53,697 bases of DNA, from the NCBI GenBank assembly GCA_002490775.1, contig DKUR01000061.1, positions 1 through 53,697 on the forward strand, written 5' to 3'. Below the pieces are notes generated by a model. That model saw nothing but the letters and a program-made list of their open reading frames with translations. It ran no database searches and had not been told where the DNA came from. Below are positions 35,016 through 42,982 of this stretch, piece by piece. Position numbers and translations under genes: made by a program. The DNA comes from Lachnospiraceae bacterium UBA7199. GTDB taxonomy: Bacteria; Bacillota; Clostridia; Lachnospirales; Lachnospiraceae. Positions within the stretch are counted from its first letter, which is position 1. Every line of letters starts with the position of its first letter.

Positions 35016-35471
35016 ATGGCAACAAAAGAAGTAAAAGAACTAAGTATTGAAACCATCAAGAAAGATCTTATCGACAAATTTACAAACAATATGGATATTT
35101 TAAGGTATTTAGAAGTAGAGAGACATAATGATGTTAAACTTTCACAAGTGAAGGATGCTTTTGTTTATGATTATGATAATCCGAATGTGACAGGCAATTT
35201 TATTACAGTAGATGTTGCAGAGTATGTATCTTCAAAAGTAAACATAAGGGATTCTACAAAATATGTTGTATCTATAAAGATTGGATTAGAACATGAAAAT
35301 AATTTAGATAATATGGCAGCAATTATAAAGAAGATTGTTTTGAATGTATATCCATATATCAAGAAGTATAATAATGTTCCAATTTATGTAAAGAAATATG
35401 GTTATGCTTATTCTAATGAGCGTGAACATAATGAACTTAATCGCATGATTACTTTTGAGATTAAAGAATAA
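35016..35471 (+). CDS. Unknown protein, possible phage neck/tail-completion type
   Basis: A 151-residue protein. It begins with a helix (IETIKKDLIDKFTNNMDILR), has mixed strands (GNFITVDVAEYVSSKV, TKYVVSIKIGL) and a tyrosine- and lysine-rich C-terminal half (YPYIKKYNNVPIYVKKYGYA). The size and helix-then-strand layout recall phage tail-completion proteins, but no motif decides this. It is the first gene after the palindromic promoter and GGAGAA lies before its ATG. Confidence 0.35.
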   Translation: MATKEVKELSIETIKKDLIDKFTNNMDILRYLEVERHNDVKLSQVKDAFVYDYDNPNVTGNFITVDVAEYVSSKVNIRDSTKYVVSIKIGLEHENNLDNMAAIIKKIVLNVYPYIKKYNNVPIYVKKYGYAYSNEREHNELNRMITFEIKE

Positions 35472-35768
35472 GTGTGTTACTACACTACAGGGTAATCAAA
35501 ATAATCTGTAAAATAGAAATTCAAGAAATTCTTATAACTGTCAACCACTTCACTGTGCAAGTCTGCACAATGAGATTCCATTAAATGATGATTAAAAACT
35601 GAATATTTGAAAATGTAAGTATAGTATAAGATTGCGCCATTTTTGGTGTGGTCTTTTTGTGATGCAAAAACCTAACATTTCTGAAATTTTACTAATCAAG
35701 ATTGGTACGAAAATTTTTGTAAACTTCTAAAATATATTTCTTGAATTTCTGGTAATCTAGGAGGTTCA
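35472..35768 (+). other. Intergenic gap with candidate terminator
   Basis: AT-rich, without a gene. A hairpin GCGCCA/TGGTGT (with G-U pairs) near 35,635-35,652 is followed by GGTCTTTTTG and can end transcription. A separate 6-bp inverted repeat TGTGCA/TGCACA lies near 35,556. AGGAGG just before 35,769 serves the primase-like gene. Confidence 0.5.
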
Positions 35769-37646
35769 ATGGGTAATGACATAAAATGTATGTACTTTAA
35801 CCACAGATTCAAAGATAAGCCACAAGGTAAACAGTGTGGATGGGTACAGAAAAGTTTGACACAAGTAAACATTACGATTGAAAATTTGGCAGATGCTTTA
35901 GTGCATGGGGCATCTTTTAAGCCAGGAGTATTAGCAGGAGGGAATAAAGCTGAAAACTGGATAGAACAACAATTATTTGGTCTTGATTTTGACGATGGCA
36001 TAAGGATAGAAGAAGCCTATGATAAAGTGATTTCTCTAGGGATTACACCATGTTTTATGTATACGACATTCAGCCACAAAGAAGAACATCATAAATTCCG
36101 CATGATATTCTGTAATGATACTGTAATTACAGATGGGAATATCAGGGATAGGCTACAGGCTACGCTTATGGGAATTATCGGCGGTATTGATGAAGTATGT
36201 TTTAACCGTGACAGACTATTTTTCGGCGGTAAAGGGCATACAGTATTATATCCTGATTATGGTATAAGAATAAATGCTGAATCCATCATAGAAAATTACT
36301 GGAATGATGATTTTGAACAGTATATTTCCAATGCAAAGCCAAAATCAAAGAAGAAAAAGGATAGCACTGCTGCCGGTATCAAAAATAAAGCTACTGATAC
36401 GGTAAAAGATCGTCCTACATATGAAAATATGAATGTAAAAGCAATCAAAGAACATGATATTGAGTATCTACGCAAGGTATTAGCACATGATCCGATAGAA
36501 TTTGAGAATAAAAATGAGTTTTGGGATTATATCTACTCTGAATTGGATATAGCGGAACTGATTGATATAGACGATCCGAGGTCATTTTGTTGTGTGTTGC
36601 ATGATGATCATAATCCATCTGCAAATATCTTTACTACGCAAAATGGCGTACAGAAATATAGATGTTGCTCTGAAAATCTCACGCTGAATATCAAGCAGTT
36701 AATTGAATTATTAGGCGATTTCAAGTCCGAATACAAAGCAATTCAGTTTATCATGAATATCTACAACCTATCAATCAAAGAATCCCAATGGAGCATAGAA
36801 CAGAGAGAGAATATTGACCTTATGATTAGCAATATCACGTTGAATAAGTTCAAAGAATTGTGTCCACAGGCAGATAAAAATATCAAATATGCAAAAGATA
36901 CATTCCTTATGATGCTTTCTATTGCAAGGAATAATATTTATAGTGAAAAGTTCTCCAATAATGACGGTGAGATTGTATTTTATGTGACCAATAAGAAGCT
37001 ATCTGAATATTTGGGAAAGAGCAACAGCCAAAAGAAGATTGATAAAGTCAGTAAATATGTAAAGATGCTTGTATATCATGATCTGATTAGGATTTTGGAT
37101 AATGACCAGATACCAAAGGAATTATTGAAAAATGCTTTAAAATATACGAACGGTAATAAAAATCGTGCTAATTTCTATGCTATCCCATCATGGGTAATTC
37201 AGCAGTTAAGCACTATTGAGAATAATGGTGTCAGATGGAAGGAAAAAGGCTATAGGATTGCAGGAGTATCATTCGATATGTTTTATCGTTCTGAAGGATT
37301 CGATGTGGCAGCTTCCATATATCCGCAATATAAGAAAAAGAAAAATGAATATGGTGAGATTGTAGACCGTTCTACAACAAAAGCCAGTGATGAGCGTACT
37401 TTGAAGATTTCCGAGATCATATTACAGTGTATCCAGCGAAAAGGATATTGTACTGAAAAGGAAGTTGTCTATATTCTTGGTAATAAATATAGATATGAAG
37501 TTACTGAAACGCAGATTAAGCGCAGTCTTAATGAGATTATGGATTTATATGGATTGAAAAAGGTCAAAGCAAATAAGGCATTGAAGGAGCAGTATCATAT
37601 TAAATCAGACGGTTATCCCAATATCATTGTTGAAGATGTTGCTTAA
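35769..37646 (+). CDS. Primase-polymerase-like replication protein with CHC2-type zinc motif
   Basis: A 625-residue protein. Residues 65-165 carry the archaeo-eukaryotic primase motifs in order: FGLDFDDG (acidic pair D73/D75), SHKEEHHKFRMIF (His/Arg motif, H108 and R111) and GGIDEVCFNRDRLFFGG (third acidic motif). Residues about 270-315 read like the DnaG CHC2 zinc finger (CVLHDDHNPSANIF, then YRCC). A basic linker (KPKSKKKK) separates them. The last 250 residues look like winged-helix domains (SKYVKMLVYHDLIRIL, GYCTEKEVVYILGN). It most likely primes replication of the element; no separate helicase gene is seen. The domain pairing is noteworthy. Confidence 0.65.
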   Translation: MGNDIKCMYFNHRFKDKPQGKQCGWVQKSLTQVNITIENLADALVHGASFKPGVLAGGNKAENWIEQQLFGLDFDDGIRIEEAYDKVISLGITPCFMYTTFSHKEEHHKFRMIFCNDTVITDGNIRDRLQATLMGIIGGIDEVCFNRDRLFFGGKGHTVLYPDYGIRINAESIIENYWNDDFEQYISNAKPKSKKKKDSTAAGIKNKATDTVKDRPTYENMNVKAIKEHDIEYLRKVLAHDPIEFENKNEFWDYIYSELDIAELIDIDDPRSFCCVLHDDHNPSANIFTTQNGVQKYRCCSENLTLNIKQLIELLGDFKSEYKAIQFIMNIYNLSIKESQWSIEQRENIDLMISNITLNKFKELCPQADKNIKYAKDTFLMMLSIARNNIYSEKFSNNDGEIVFYVTNKKLSEYLGKSNSQKKIDKVSKYVKMLVYHDLIRILDNDQIPKELLKNALKYTNGNKNRANFYAIPSWVIQQLSTIENNGVRWKEKGYRIAGVSFDMFYRSEGFDVAASIYPQYKKKKNEYGEIVDRSTTKASDERTLKISEIILQCIQRKGYCTEKEVVYILGNKYRYEVTETQIKRSLNEIMDLYGLKKVKANKALKEQYHIKSDGYPNIIVEDVA

Positions 37647-37661
37647 TGGGTGGATAGGGGA

Positions 37662-37719
37662 GGTAAAAGGGTAGGGTAGTAACTTATATATATCTATATT
37701 ACTACCCACCCCTTTTACC
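37662..37719. repeat. Long stem-loop after the primase-like gene
   Basis: Arms of 21 bases (37662-37682, GGTAAAAGGGTAGGGTAGT then AA; and 37699-37719) pair with about two mismatches around a 16-nt TATA-rich loop. It follows the stop codon by 15 bp and can act as a terminator or a single-strand structure. It belongs to the G-rich/C-rich stem-loop class described in the findings. Confidence 0.75.
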
Positions 37720-37750
37720 CTATTGGCTGTCAATATCAAAAATTAAGATG

Positions 37751-37766
37751 TCCCCAATTTTGGGGA
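37751..37766. promoter_or_regulatory. Third CCCC/GGGG palindromic box
   Basis: TCCCCAATTTTGGGGA is palindromic with one central mismatch pair and matches the boxes at 34927 and 34966. It lies 180 bp before the NUMOD4/HNH gene. The rest of 37,720-37,943 shows no gene on either strand. Confidence 0.6.
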
Positions 37767-37943
37767 AAACATTAAAACTGAATATAGCACTTACAGAGAC
37801 AGTATGAATCAATCGTATTGTCTCTTTTATTATGAATAGCGATCGGAGCATACAGTCGGGATGCTCAAATATTGACTTGGCACAAAATGGTGCTGAATTA
37901 TCTAAAGACATATTGAAATTGAAAGGAATTATTATAAGCAACA

Positions 37944-39068
37944 ATGAATACAGAAATTATTACAGAAAATTTAGAAACAACAGAATCAAAAATGCAATTT
38001 ATCTTAGATGAAAACGGAGAATTACAGGAAATATCAAAGGACAAATGCAGAATAGTGGAATATCCAATCAAATATAAGCTGAAAAATGCTTTTGAGGTAT
38101 TTGTGCGTGTAGATGGCACTGAAAATTACTGGATCAGTAATTATGGAAGATGCGTAAATAATCTGAATCGTAAAGATAAAAATACATTCTACAAACATAA
38201 AGAGGGTAAATGTCATTATACGGTATTTGAGATTGAGCGTTATGAAGTAAAGAACAGGAAGGGAAAACCAACAGGAGAGATTGCAGAAAACCGATATAAG
38301 CGAGAGACTACGCCAGAGGATTTAGTAGTTGATGCTTTTCTTGTCAAATATAAAGGCAGATTCAAAGTATGGCACAAAGACGGTGATGAATCAAATAATT
38401 GGTATAAGAATCTTTTGACTGTCACGCCTGATGATTATAAAAATCTCAAATCTGGTAAGATTACATGGCAGGAATTGAATCTGGAACAGGAATACATAGA
38501 ATATGTGAACAAAGCCAGTTATCATGCTTATAAGGTGTACAATGGCGTTTTGGCAAGATGTAAATCTACAGAAGAAACAGATTCTATACATAAATGCTAC
38601 AATAAATCCTCTATGTGGGAAGTATGGCTGAAGAATCCAAAGGCATTTGTTAAATGGTATCTTGAACATTATTATGAGTGTGGGGATGAAGAAATGGATG
38701 TTGACAAGGATTTATTTGGTGATGGTTCCGGCATGTATCATCCCGATTTCTGCTGTATTTTGCCAAAGGGATTAAATACGCTACTTGCCAATAGTAAAAA
38801 GCATTATAAAGAGGGAGAAACGCCTGATAATGTGCTTCCTTTGGGAGTAAGTTATAACGGCAAGACACGCAAATATACAAGTTCGATTCAGTTTACAGGA
38901 GCAGAAAGACCAATACCATTATCAGAGTGGGATACTGCGGAAGAAGCATTTGAGGAATATAGAGTTCTGAAAAGAGCAGATATATTGATTGTAGCTGCTA
39001 AGTATAAGAACAGCATACCAGATTATATCTATGACAGATTATTGATGGTTGAAGTGAAACCATATTAA
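37944..39068 (+). CDS. NUMOD4/HNH homing-type nuclease with AP2-like end
   Basis: A 374-residue protein. Residues 60-72 (NYWISNYGRCVNN) match the NUMOD4 DNA-binding motif. Residues 126-160 (VVDAFLVKYKGRFKVWHKDG, then DESNNWYKNLL) are an HNH-like nuclease motif with H144, D146 and N151/N152. The last 80 residues (PLGVSYNGKTRKYTSSIQF) resemble an AP2-type DNA-binding domain, often joined to HNH in phages. Probably a free-standing homing-like endonuclease, or a phage protein using the same folds. A poor ribosome site precedes it. Confidence 0.7.
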   Translation: MNTEIITENLETTESKMQFILDENGELQEISKDKCRIVEYPIKYKLKNAFEVFVRVDGTENYWISNYGRCVNNLNRKDKNTFYKHKEGKCHYTVFEIERYEVKNRKGKPTGEIAENRYKRETTPEDLVVDAFLVKYKGRFKVWHKDGDESNNWYKNLLTVTPDDYKNLKSGKITWQELNLEQEYIEYVNKASYHAYKVYNGVLARCKSTEETDSIHKCYNKSSMWEVWLKNPKAFVKWYLEHYYECGDEEMDVDKDLFGDGSGMYHPDFCCILPKGLNTLLANSKKHYKEGETPDNVLPLGVSYNGKTRKYTSSIQFTGAERPIPLSEWDTAEEAFEEYRVLKRADILIVAAKYKNSIPDYIYDRLLMVEVKPY

Positions 39069-39089
39069 ATTTTAGGAGGACATTTTACA

Positions 39090-39281
39090 ATGACAGATTT
39101 TGAAAAGAAGATTAAAACAAAACTGATTGAAGATGAATATGCGGAGAAATTTCACCGATTAGATACGGAGGCATCCATAGCGCATATCAACCGTGATAAT
39201 GAGCAGTTATGCAGGATCAATGAGAAAAGAGTACAGCTTGAAGCAGAGATGGAAGTTGAAAAGAATTTTTTGAGATATTAA
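39090..39281 (+). CDS. Small coiled-coil protein of unknown function
   Basis: A 63-residue, highly charged helical protein (FEKKIKTKLIEDEYAEKF, RINEKRVQLEAEMEVEKNFL). Its 19-base initiation region (39075-39093, GGAGGACATTTTACAATGA) is identical to that of the next gene, so the two share translation signals and maybe a duplication history. Confidence 0.5.
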   Translation: MTDFEKKIKTKLIEDEYAEKFHRLDTEASIAHINRDNEQLCRINEKRVQLEAEMEVEKNFLRY

Positions 39282-39300
39282 GATTGGAGGACATTTTACA

Positions 39301-39741
39301 ATGAATAAGACAAATACAACGCAATCTACATTGAACATGATTAAATCAGTATGTGCAGAACGTGACCGCAAGGAACGTAACAGGTTAGAAGCCAATAGAC
39401 TGAATCAGTTAAAACGAGAAGAAGCCGAGAGGGAGAGAATACAGCATAGCAACAACCTTCTCAATTCTTATATTGAAAAAGCAATAGCGAGAGAAGAACA
39501 GCAGAAAGAGAAACATAATCAGACCTTACAGAATATTCATGATGAGAGTGTGAAAAGAAAGTCAGAAGACGCATACAGGACAAAAGAGATGACCAGTGCT
39601 ATAAACAGAGGTATCAGGAATGCGGAGAAAAAAGAAGAAGACAGCAAATCATGGGATGCTTTCATGGAACGGAATAAGAGATTGCTTGATAAAGGGAGAG
39701 AAGGGATTAAGAGACAACAGAATAAGACATATTTTAGTTGA
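39301..39741 (+). CDS. Charged coiled-coil protein of unknown function
   Basis: A 146-residue protein that is almost wholly charged helix (ERDRKERNRLEANRLNQL, REEAERERIQHS, KAIAREEQQKEKHNQTL). It has no hydrophobic segment and no cysteine apart from one. It starts with the same 19-base leader as the preceding small gene and ends before a strong terminator. Similar proteins act as scaffold or structural chaperones in phages, but that is only a guess. Confidence 0.5.
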   Translation: MNKTNTTQSTLNMIKSVCAERDRKERNRLEANRLNQLKREEAERERIQHSNNLLNSYIEKAIAREEQQKEKHNQTLQNIHDESVKRKSEDAYRTKEMTSAINRGIRNAEKKEEDSKSWDAFMERNKRLLDKGREGIKRQQNKTYFS

Positions 39742-39817
39742 TATTTGGGGTATATACCATTATATAGTAGGTACTTAGAATTTTCTGATGGAAACCTACC
39801 CCCACACACATAGAATT

Positions 39818-39865
39818 ATGGCTATATTGGATAACAATACTTTATCTGATATAGTCATTTTTTTT
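39818..39865 (+). terminator. Terminator after the coiled-coil genes
   Basis: Stem ATGGCTATAT (39818-39827) with ATATAGTCAT (39849-39858), one G-U pair, followed by a run of eight T. It closes the transcript that starts with the NUMOD4/HNH gene. Confidence 0.85.
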
Positions 39866-40218
39866 ACCGATTTAGCAAAGCTAAATAAACACTGAAAATC
39901 ATTGATTGTAGGAGTGATATTTAGTATAATGTATGCTGTAGCCAGTAAACAGGAATGACATAGAAAAGATTATCTTTAGTAAGAAGTTTTGTGTAGTAAT
40001 ATAATCCCATTTACTGCATGATTTTTTACATTTATCGGGATGCCATCTATCCCAAAATCTGTATGTTTTATTGCAGTTATTGGGATGCGGTGAAAAGTTC
40101 GGTAAAAATAGGAGTTCTGTATAGGGGTATATGGCGATATAGGGTGGTGAAATATATGGGAGATTTAAACATACCCCTCCCCCCTATTCGGTGAGATAAA
40201 AGAAGGAGAAATAGCATT
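39866..40218. other. Intergenic region with a G-rich/C-rich stem-loop
   Basis: No gene is visible. AGGGGTAT (40123-40130) pairs with ATACCCCT (40171-40178), the right arm running on into CCCCCCTA; this belongs to the stem-loop class listed in the findings. A weaker member (GTAGGT 39767-39772 with ACCTAC 39794-39799) precedes the terminator. AAGGAG at 40,203 serves the next gene. Confidence 0.55.
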
Positions 40219-40620
40219 ATGTCAGATGTTTGTAACTGTTGCGGTAAGAAAATCCCGTTTTTAGATGTAGATTTTGATTACATAGAAATTGATAATGAAT
40301 CATATAGAATATGTGGTAAATGTAGAAATAAAATAAACGCATATAATTCTGGGGATATTCCCGTTGATGAAGTCATTTCAGATGCTACACATAAAAAAGT
40401 AGCTGATTATCTCAGGAATATTAAATCAGATGAAGAAATAGAGCATGAGAAGAAAGAAAAAGAACGAATTGAAAATAAAATAGTTGCACAGAGGAATGAT
40501 CCGCTTTATGATGATATACACCAGATTGCTGGAGATTTACGGTTTATTAAAAATCTGATTATTGTAGGTCTTGTGTGTGGCTTTATTTTGGGGCTTATTG
40601 GGGTGCTTGGATTAATTTAA
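40219..40620 (+). CDS. Zinc-ribbon protein with C-terminal membrane helix
   Basis: A 133-residue protein. The N-terminus has CNCCGKKI and CGKCRNKI, two CxxC knuckles about 25 residues apart, as in DUF4428-like zinc ribbons. A long charged helix follows (about 60-105), and the C-terminus is one membrane helix (LIIVGLVCGFILGLIGVLGL). Topology suggests the ribbon faces the cytoplasm. Its ribbon resembles that of the next protein, so the two are likely related or act together. Confidence 0.6.
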   Translation: MSDVCNCCGKKIPFLDVDFDYIEIDNESYRICGKCRNKINAYNSGDIPVDEVISDATHKKVADYLRNIKSDEEIEHEKKEKERIENKIVAQRNDPLYDDIHQIAGDLRFIKNLIIVGLVCGFILGLIGVLGLI

Positions 40621-40634
40621 GGTGGGATGATTTT

Positions 40635-41345
40635 ATGGCAAAGCAATGTATATCATGTGGAAAGAATATAGGATTATTAACAGTTAGAATTCCGTTATTA
40701 GAAAATGAAGATTTGGTTATTTGTGCAGAGTGTTTTGAAAAAATGCCATCCATATTAGATGATCTGTATCAAAAACGGATACATCCAACCAAAACAGAAC
40801 TATTGACGATTAAAGAAGAAATAATCCAGCAACTCAAAATATTAAATTATAATCAAGATACAATCAATGTAATTACAAAGTTTTTGGATAATAAAATTAA
40901 AAAAGCAAAAGACCCAGAAAATAGTGAAAATGGCAAATTGCTAAAGAAGTGTCCTGTCTGTAAGAAAAATGTTAATTATGATACAGAGATATGTTCAGAT
41001 TGTGGCTTTGCTTTTAATGTGATGACAGTGATTGAATATAAAGAGATTGCAAAAATATACAATGAACGCCTTGAACAATATAAACGGAATCCATTTTATG
41101 AATATGATTATATTGTTGTTCCAAATAAATCTGACGGTTCAACTAATAAAGAATCAATAGAAGATATTATTAGAAACCACGCTATGCAAGGCTGGCGATT
41201 AGTCACAATGTATTCTAATGAGACTGGTAAAAATGCAATTACTGTAGGTGGAGTAGGTAGCAATGTTACCATATGCGAAGATATAATTGTATTTGAGAGA
41301 TGTATCAAAGAAGCAGAAGAATCGGAGGATAAAAAATGTCATTGA
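40635..41345 (+). CDS. Zinc-ribbon protein with DUF4177-like C-terminal domain
   Basis: A 236-residue protein. Residues 1-35 (CISCGKNIGLL, ICAECFEKM) form a DUF4428-like ribbon, and residues about 110-135 (LKKCPVCKKNVNYDTEICSD, then CGFAF) a second zinc ribbon. The C-terminal 80 residues (YEYDYIVVPN, MQGWRLVTMYSNE, CEDIIVFER) match the DUF4177 pattern of a small beta-rich domain. Start at 40635 replaces an open frame from 40575. It overlaps the next gene by 10 bp. Function unknown. Confidence 0.6.
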   Translation: MAKQCISCGKNIGLLTVRIPLLENEDLVICAECFEKMPSILDDLYQKRIHPTKTELLTIKEEIIQQLKILNYNQDTINVITKFLDNKIKKAKDPENSENGKLLKKCPVCKKNVNYDTEICSDCGFAFNVMTVIEYKEIAKIYNERLEQYKRNPFYEYDYIVVPNKSDGSTNKESIEDIIRNHAMQGWRLVTMYSNETGKNAITVGGVGSNVTICEDIIVFERCIKEAEESEDKKCH

Positions 41346-41770
41346 TAAGGAGCAAAAAAAATATTGCAGTATGCAGTATAATTGGAATTGTTGTCATTGG
41401 TGTAATTATATTTTTGGTAACGAGAAGTAATTCTTCATCTGTTGTTGGTGAATGGGTGATAGATTCATATAATACGGCAAATGGGAATATCAAACAGGAA
41501 AATATAGGTGAATATTATGGTGAAAATTATCAAAATACCAATGCTGAATTTTCAGCGGTATTTAAGGATAATGGAACGGTTATTTTGAATATGCCAGTTT
41601 ATGAGGGCATGGAGCCAGTAAGCAAAGAAATACCGTATGAAATAAAAGGTAGCGAAATATATTTGTCTGCCGAAGGTGAGAGCATAAGAGGATTTGAGAT
41701 AAAAGGCGATACTCTTATCATGTATGATATTGGTAATATTATGGATGAGGCGGTATTGAAAAAGAAATAG
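41336..41770 (+). CDS. Membrane-anchored lipocalin-like/DUF-type protein
   Basis: A 144-residue protein. One N-terminal helix (IAVCSIIGIVVIGVIIFLV) anchors it, leaving about 115 residues outside. The outer part begins VVGEWVIDSYNTAN, a pattern found in small extracellular beta-barrel domains (lipocalin-like/DUF5640-like), with repeating strands (AEFSAVFKDNGTVILNM, GSEIYLSAEG). It is translationally coupled to the zinc-ribbon gene. It may be the outer partner of the cluster. Confidence 0.5.
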   Translation: MSLIRSKKNIAVCSIIGIVVIGVIIFLVTRSNSSSVVGEWVIDSYNTANGNIKQENIGEYYGENYQNTNAEFSAVFKDNGTVILNMPVYEGMEPVSKEIPYEIKGSEIYLSAEGESIRGFEIKGDTLIMYDIGNIMDEAVLKKK

Positions 41771-41778
41771 TAATTGAT

Positions 41779-41810
41779 GGGATTCGCTGATTATGGCGAG
41801 TCCTTATTTT
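41779..41810 (+). terminator. Terminator after the zinc-ribbon cluster
   Basis: Stem GGATTCGC (41780-41787) with GCGAGTCC (41796-41803), one G-U pair, then TTATTTTT. Confidence 0.8.
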
Positions 41811-41824
41811 TCGCATTTTTATAT

Positions 41825-41886
41825 ATGGGGTATAGGGTATATATGGTACTTTATATATAGAAACGGAAACATATCCCCTCCCCCAT
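41825..41886. repeat. G-rich/C-rich stem-loop
   Basis: The left arm (41825-41845, ATGGGGTATAGGGTATATATG with small bulges) pairs with CATATCCCCTCCCCCAT (41870-41886), with a loop of about 24 nt. It follows the terminator of the zinc-ribbon cluster. The same type of structure occurs at 37662 and 40123. Confidence 0.65.
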
Positions 41887-42048
41887 GTTATACGGGTATC
41901 AATAGAACTGCTGATTTTTTGTTTCATTTTCAATCGTATATCTTTAGATTTTAGAGATAATGGTTATAAGTGATAAGTTGTCAGGGTAAATATATTACGT
42001 CTGAAATTCTAAGATATACATTTGATTTTAACAATAATCAATACACTT

Positions 42049-42167
42049 CGGTAGGTCAAAAAATTAAGGTGACGTGCATGTTCATCAGATAGGGGCTTTA
42101 GCAGAATAAAGTCAGATTTTAATAATGTAAACCTACCGGCATACACCCTTGCGCCTGCTGCCCCTAT
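42049..42167. other. Interleaved inverted repeats, pseudoknot-capable
   Basis: CGGTAGGT (42049-42056) pairs with ACCTACCG (42131-42138), and ATAGGGGC plus GCAG (42089-42104) pairs with CTGC and GCCCCTAT (42155-42167). The two helices interleave, which is a pseudoknot topology, or two competing folds. The surrounding gap (41,887-42,331) has no gene; it also holds an ACGCC/GGCGT hairpin near 42,220. Confidence 0.5.
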
Positions 42168-42331
42168 ACCATTATACAGACCGCACACAAGCCACAAATA
42201 ACCACGTTACACGCCGATTCTAGCCACTTTCCAGGCGTTACCCTAAAATGTATCAATGAAACCATTACAAGCCGAAAATGAGCCTAAAATCGCATGATAA
42301 CCATGTAAATATAAGCAAATAAACCGTACAC

Positions 42332-42363
42332 AAAAAGACTATGAGCATTAAAGCGCATAGCCT
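42332..42363 (-). terminator. Terminator of the minus-strand J-domain operon
   Basis: On the minus strand AGGCTATG (42356-42363) pairs with CATAGTCT (42336-42343), followed by TTTTTG. It lies 26 bp after the last gene of the operon. Confidence 0.8.
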
Positions 42364-42388
42364 TTATTATATATCATTGATTGTCTGT

Positions 42389-42649
42389 TTATCGTTCCCA
42401 AAAGTAACCGCTTCCATCTTCAAAATACAGTTGCAAACAGTATTCAGTAGCCGTAAAGTCAACGATTGTATTCATATCTACAATATCATCATTCAGCGGT
42501 ATATATCCGGCTGGTATGACTTCTTTTGTTTCTGTCACTGTCTGTATTTCTGTTATTGTTTCCGCTTGTGTAGTGCCTAACAGATAAGTACAAGCAAGCA
42601 TAATCCCCATAGTTGCGATAATGCCGATAGTTTTAATTGTTCTTTTCAT
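42389..42649 (-). CDS. Small exported protein of unknown function
   Basis: An 86-residue protein with a signal-type N-terminus (KTIGIIATMGIMLACTYLLG) and a possible signal peptidase site after TTQA. The remainder (about 57 residues) has a threonine-rich start (ETITEIQTVTETKEV) and a terminal FATEY-like segment with one Cys (TEYCLQLYFEDGSGYF). A lipobox is not convincing. It is the last gene of the three-gene minus operon, 4 bp after its neighbour. Confidence 0.6.
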   Translation of the reverse strand: MKRTIKTIGIIATMGIMLACTYLLGTTQAETITEIQTVTETKEVIPAGYIPLNDDIVDMNTIVDFTATEYCLQLYFEDGSGYFWER

Positions 42650-42653
42650 ATCC

Positions 42654-42899
42654 TTACACCTCCACTTTCTTAATTGGTTTTATAACATTACAAGCCGCCT
42701 GAACCGCTCCATATAGCCAACCATTAAGATAATCAATGTTATAGCAATATTGTGTCCATGATCCGCTTGCTTTCCGTTCCTCATCAGTGAAAATATAAAA
42801 GCCTTTTCCGCACTCTTCACGTTCTATCACAATATAACCAAAGTTTGCTATGTAAGCATTTAAGTTGTCCTTTATAATTTCCTTTTGCTTTTTCGTCAT
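42654..42899 (-). CDS. Unknown small protein of the J-domain operon
   Basis: An 81-residue protein with a helical basic start (MTKKQKEIIKDNLNAYIANF), a strand-like middle (YIVIEREECGKGFYIFTD) and a tryptophan- and tyrosine-containing region (SGSWTQYCYNIDYLNGWLYG). I do not recognise it. It is between the J-domain gene and the exported protein, with its own AAGGA site. Confidence 0.55.
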   Translation of the reverse strand: MTKKQKEIIKDNLNAYIANFGYIVIEREECGKGFYIFTDEERKASGSWTQYCYNIDYLNGWLYGAVQAACNVIKPIKKVEV

Positions 42900-42982
42900 A
42901 TCCTTATACCTTCCTTTTCTTATATTTTCATTGTCAGGGTGTAGCCGTTTGCATTGGTTACACCCTTATTTTTTACTTGCGG

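Noticed and set aside
42389..42649. Lipoprotein call for the exported protein
   Set aside because: The sequence before the Cys (IMLAC) does not match a lipobox well; a plain signal peptide or anchor is more likely.
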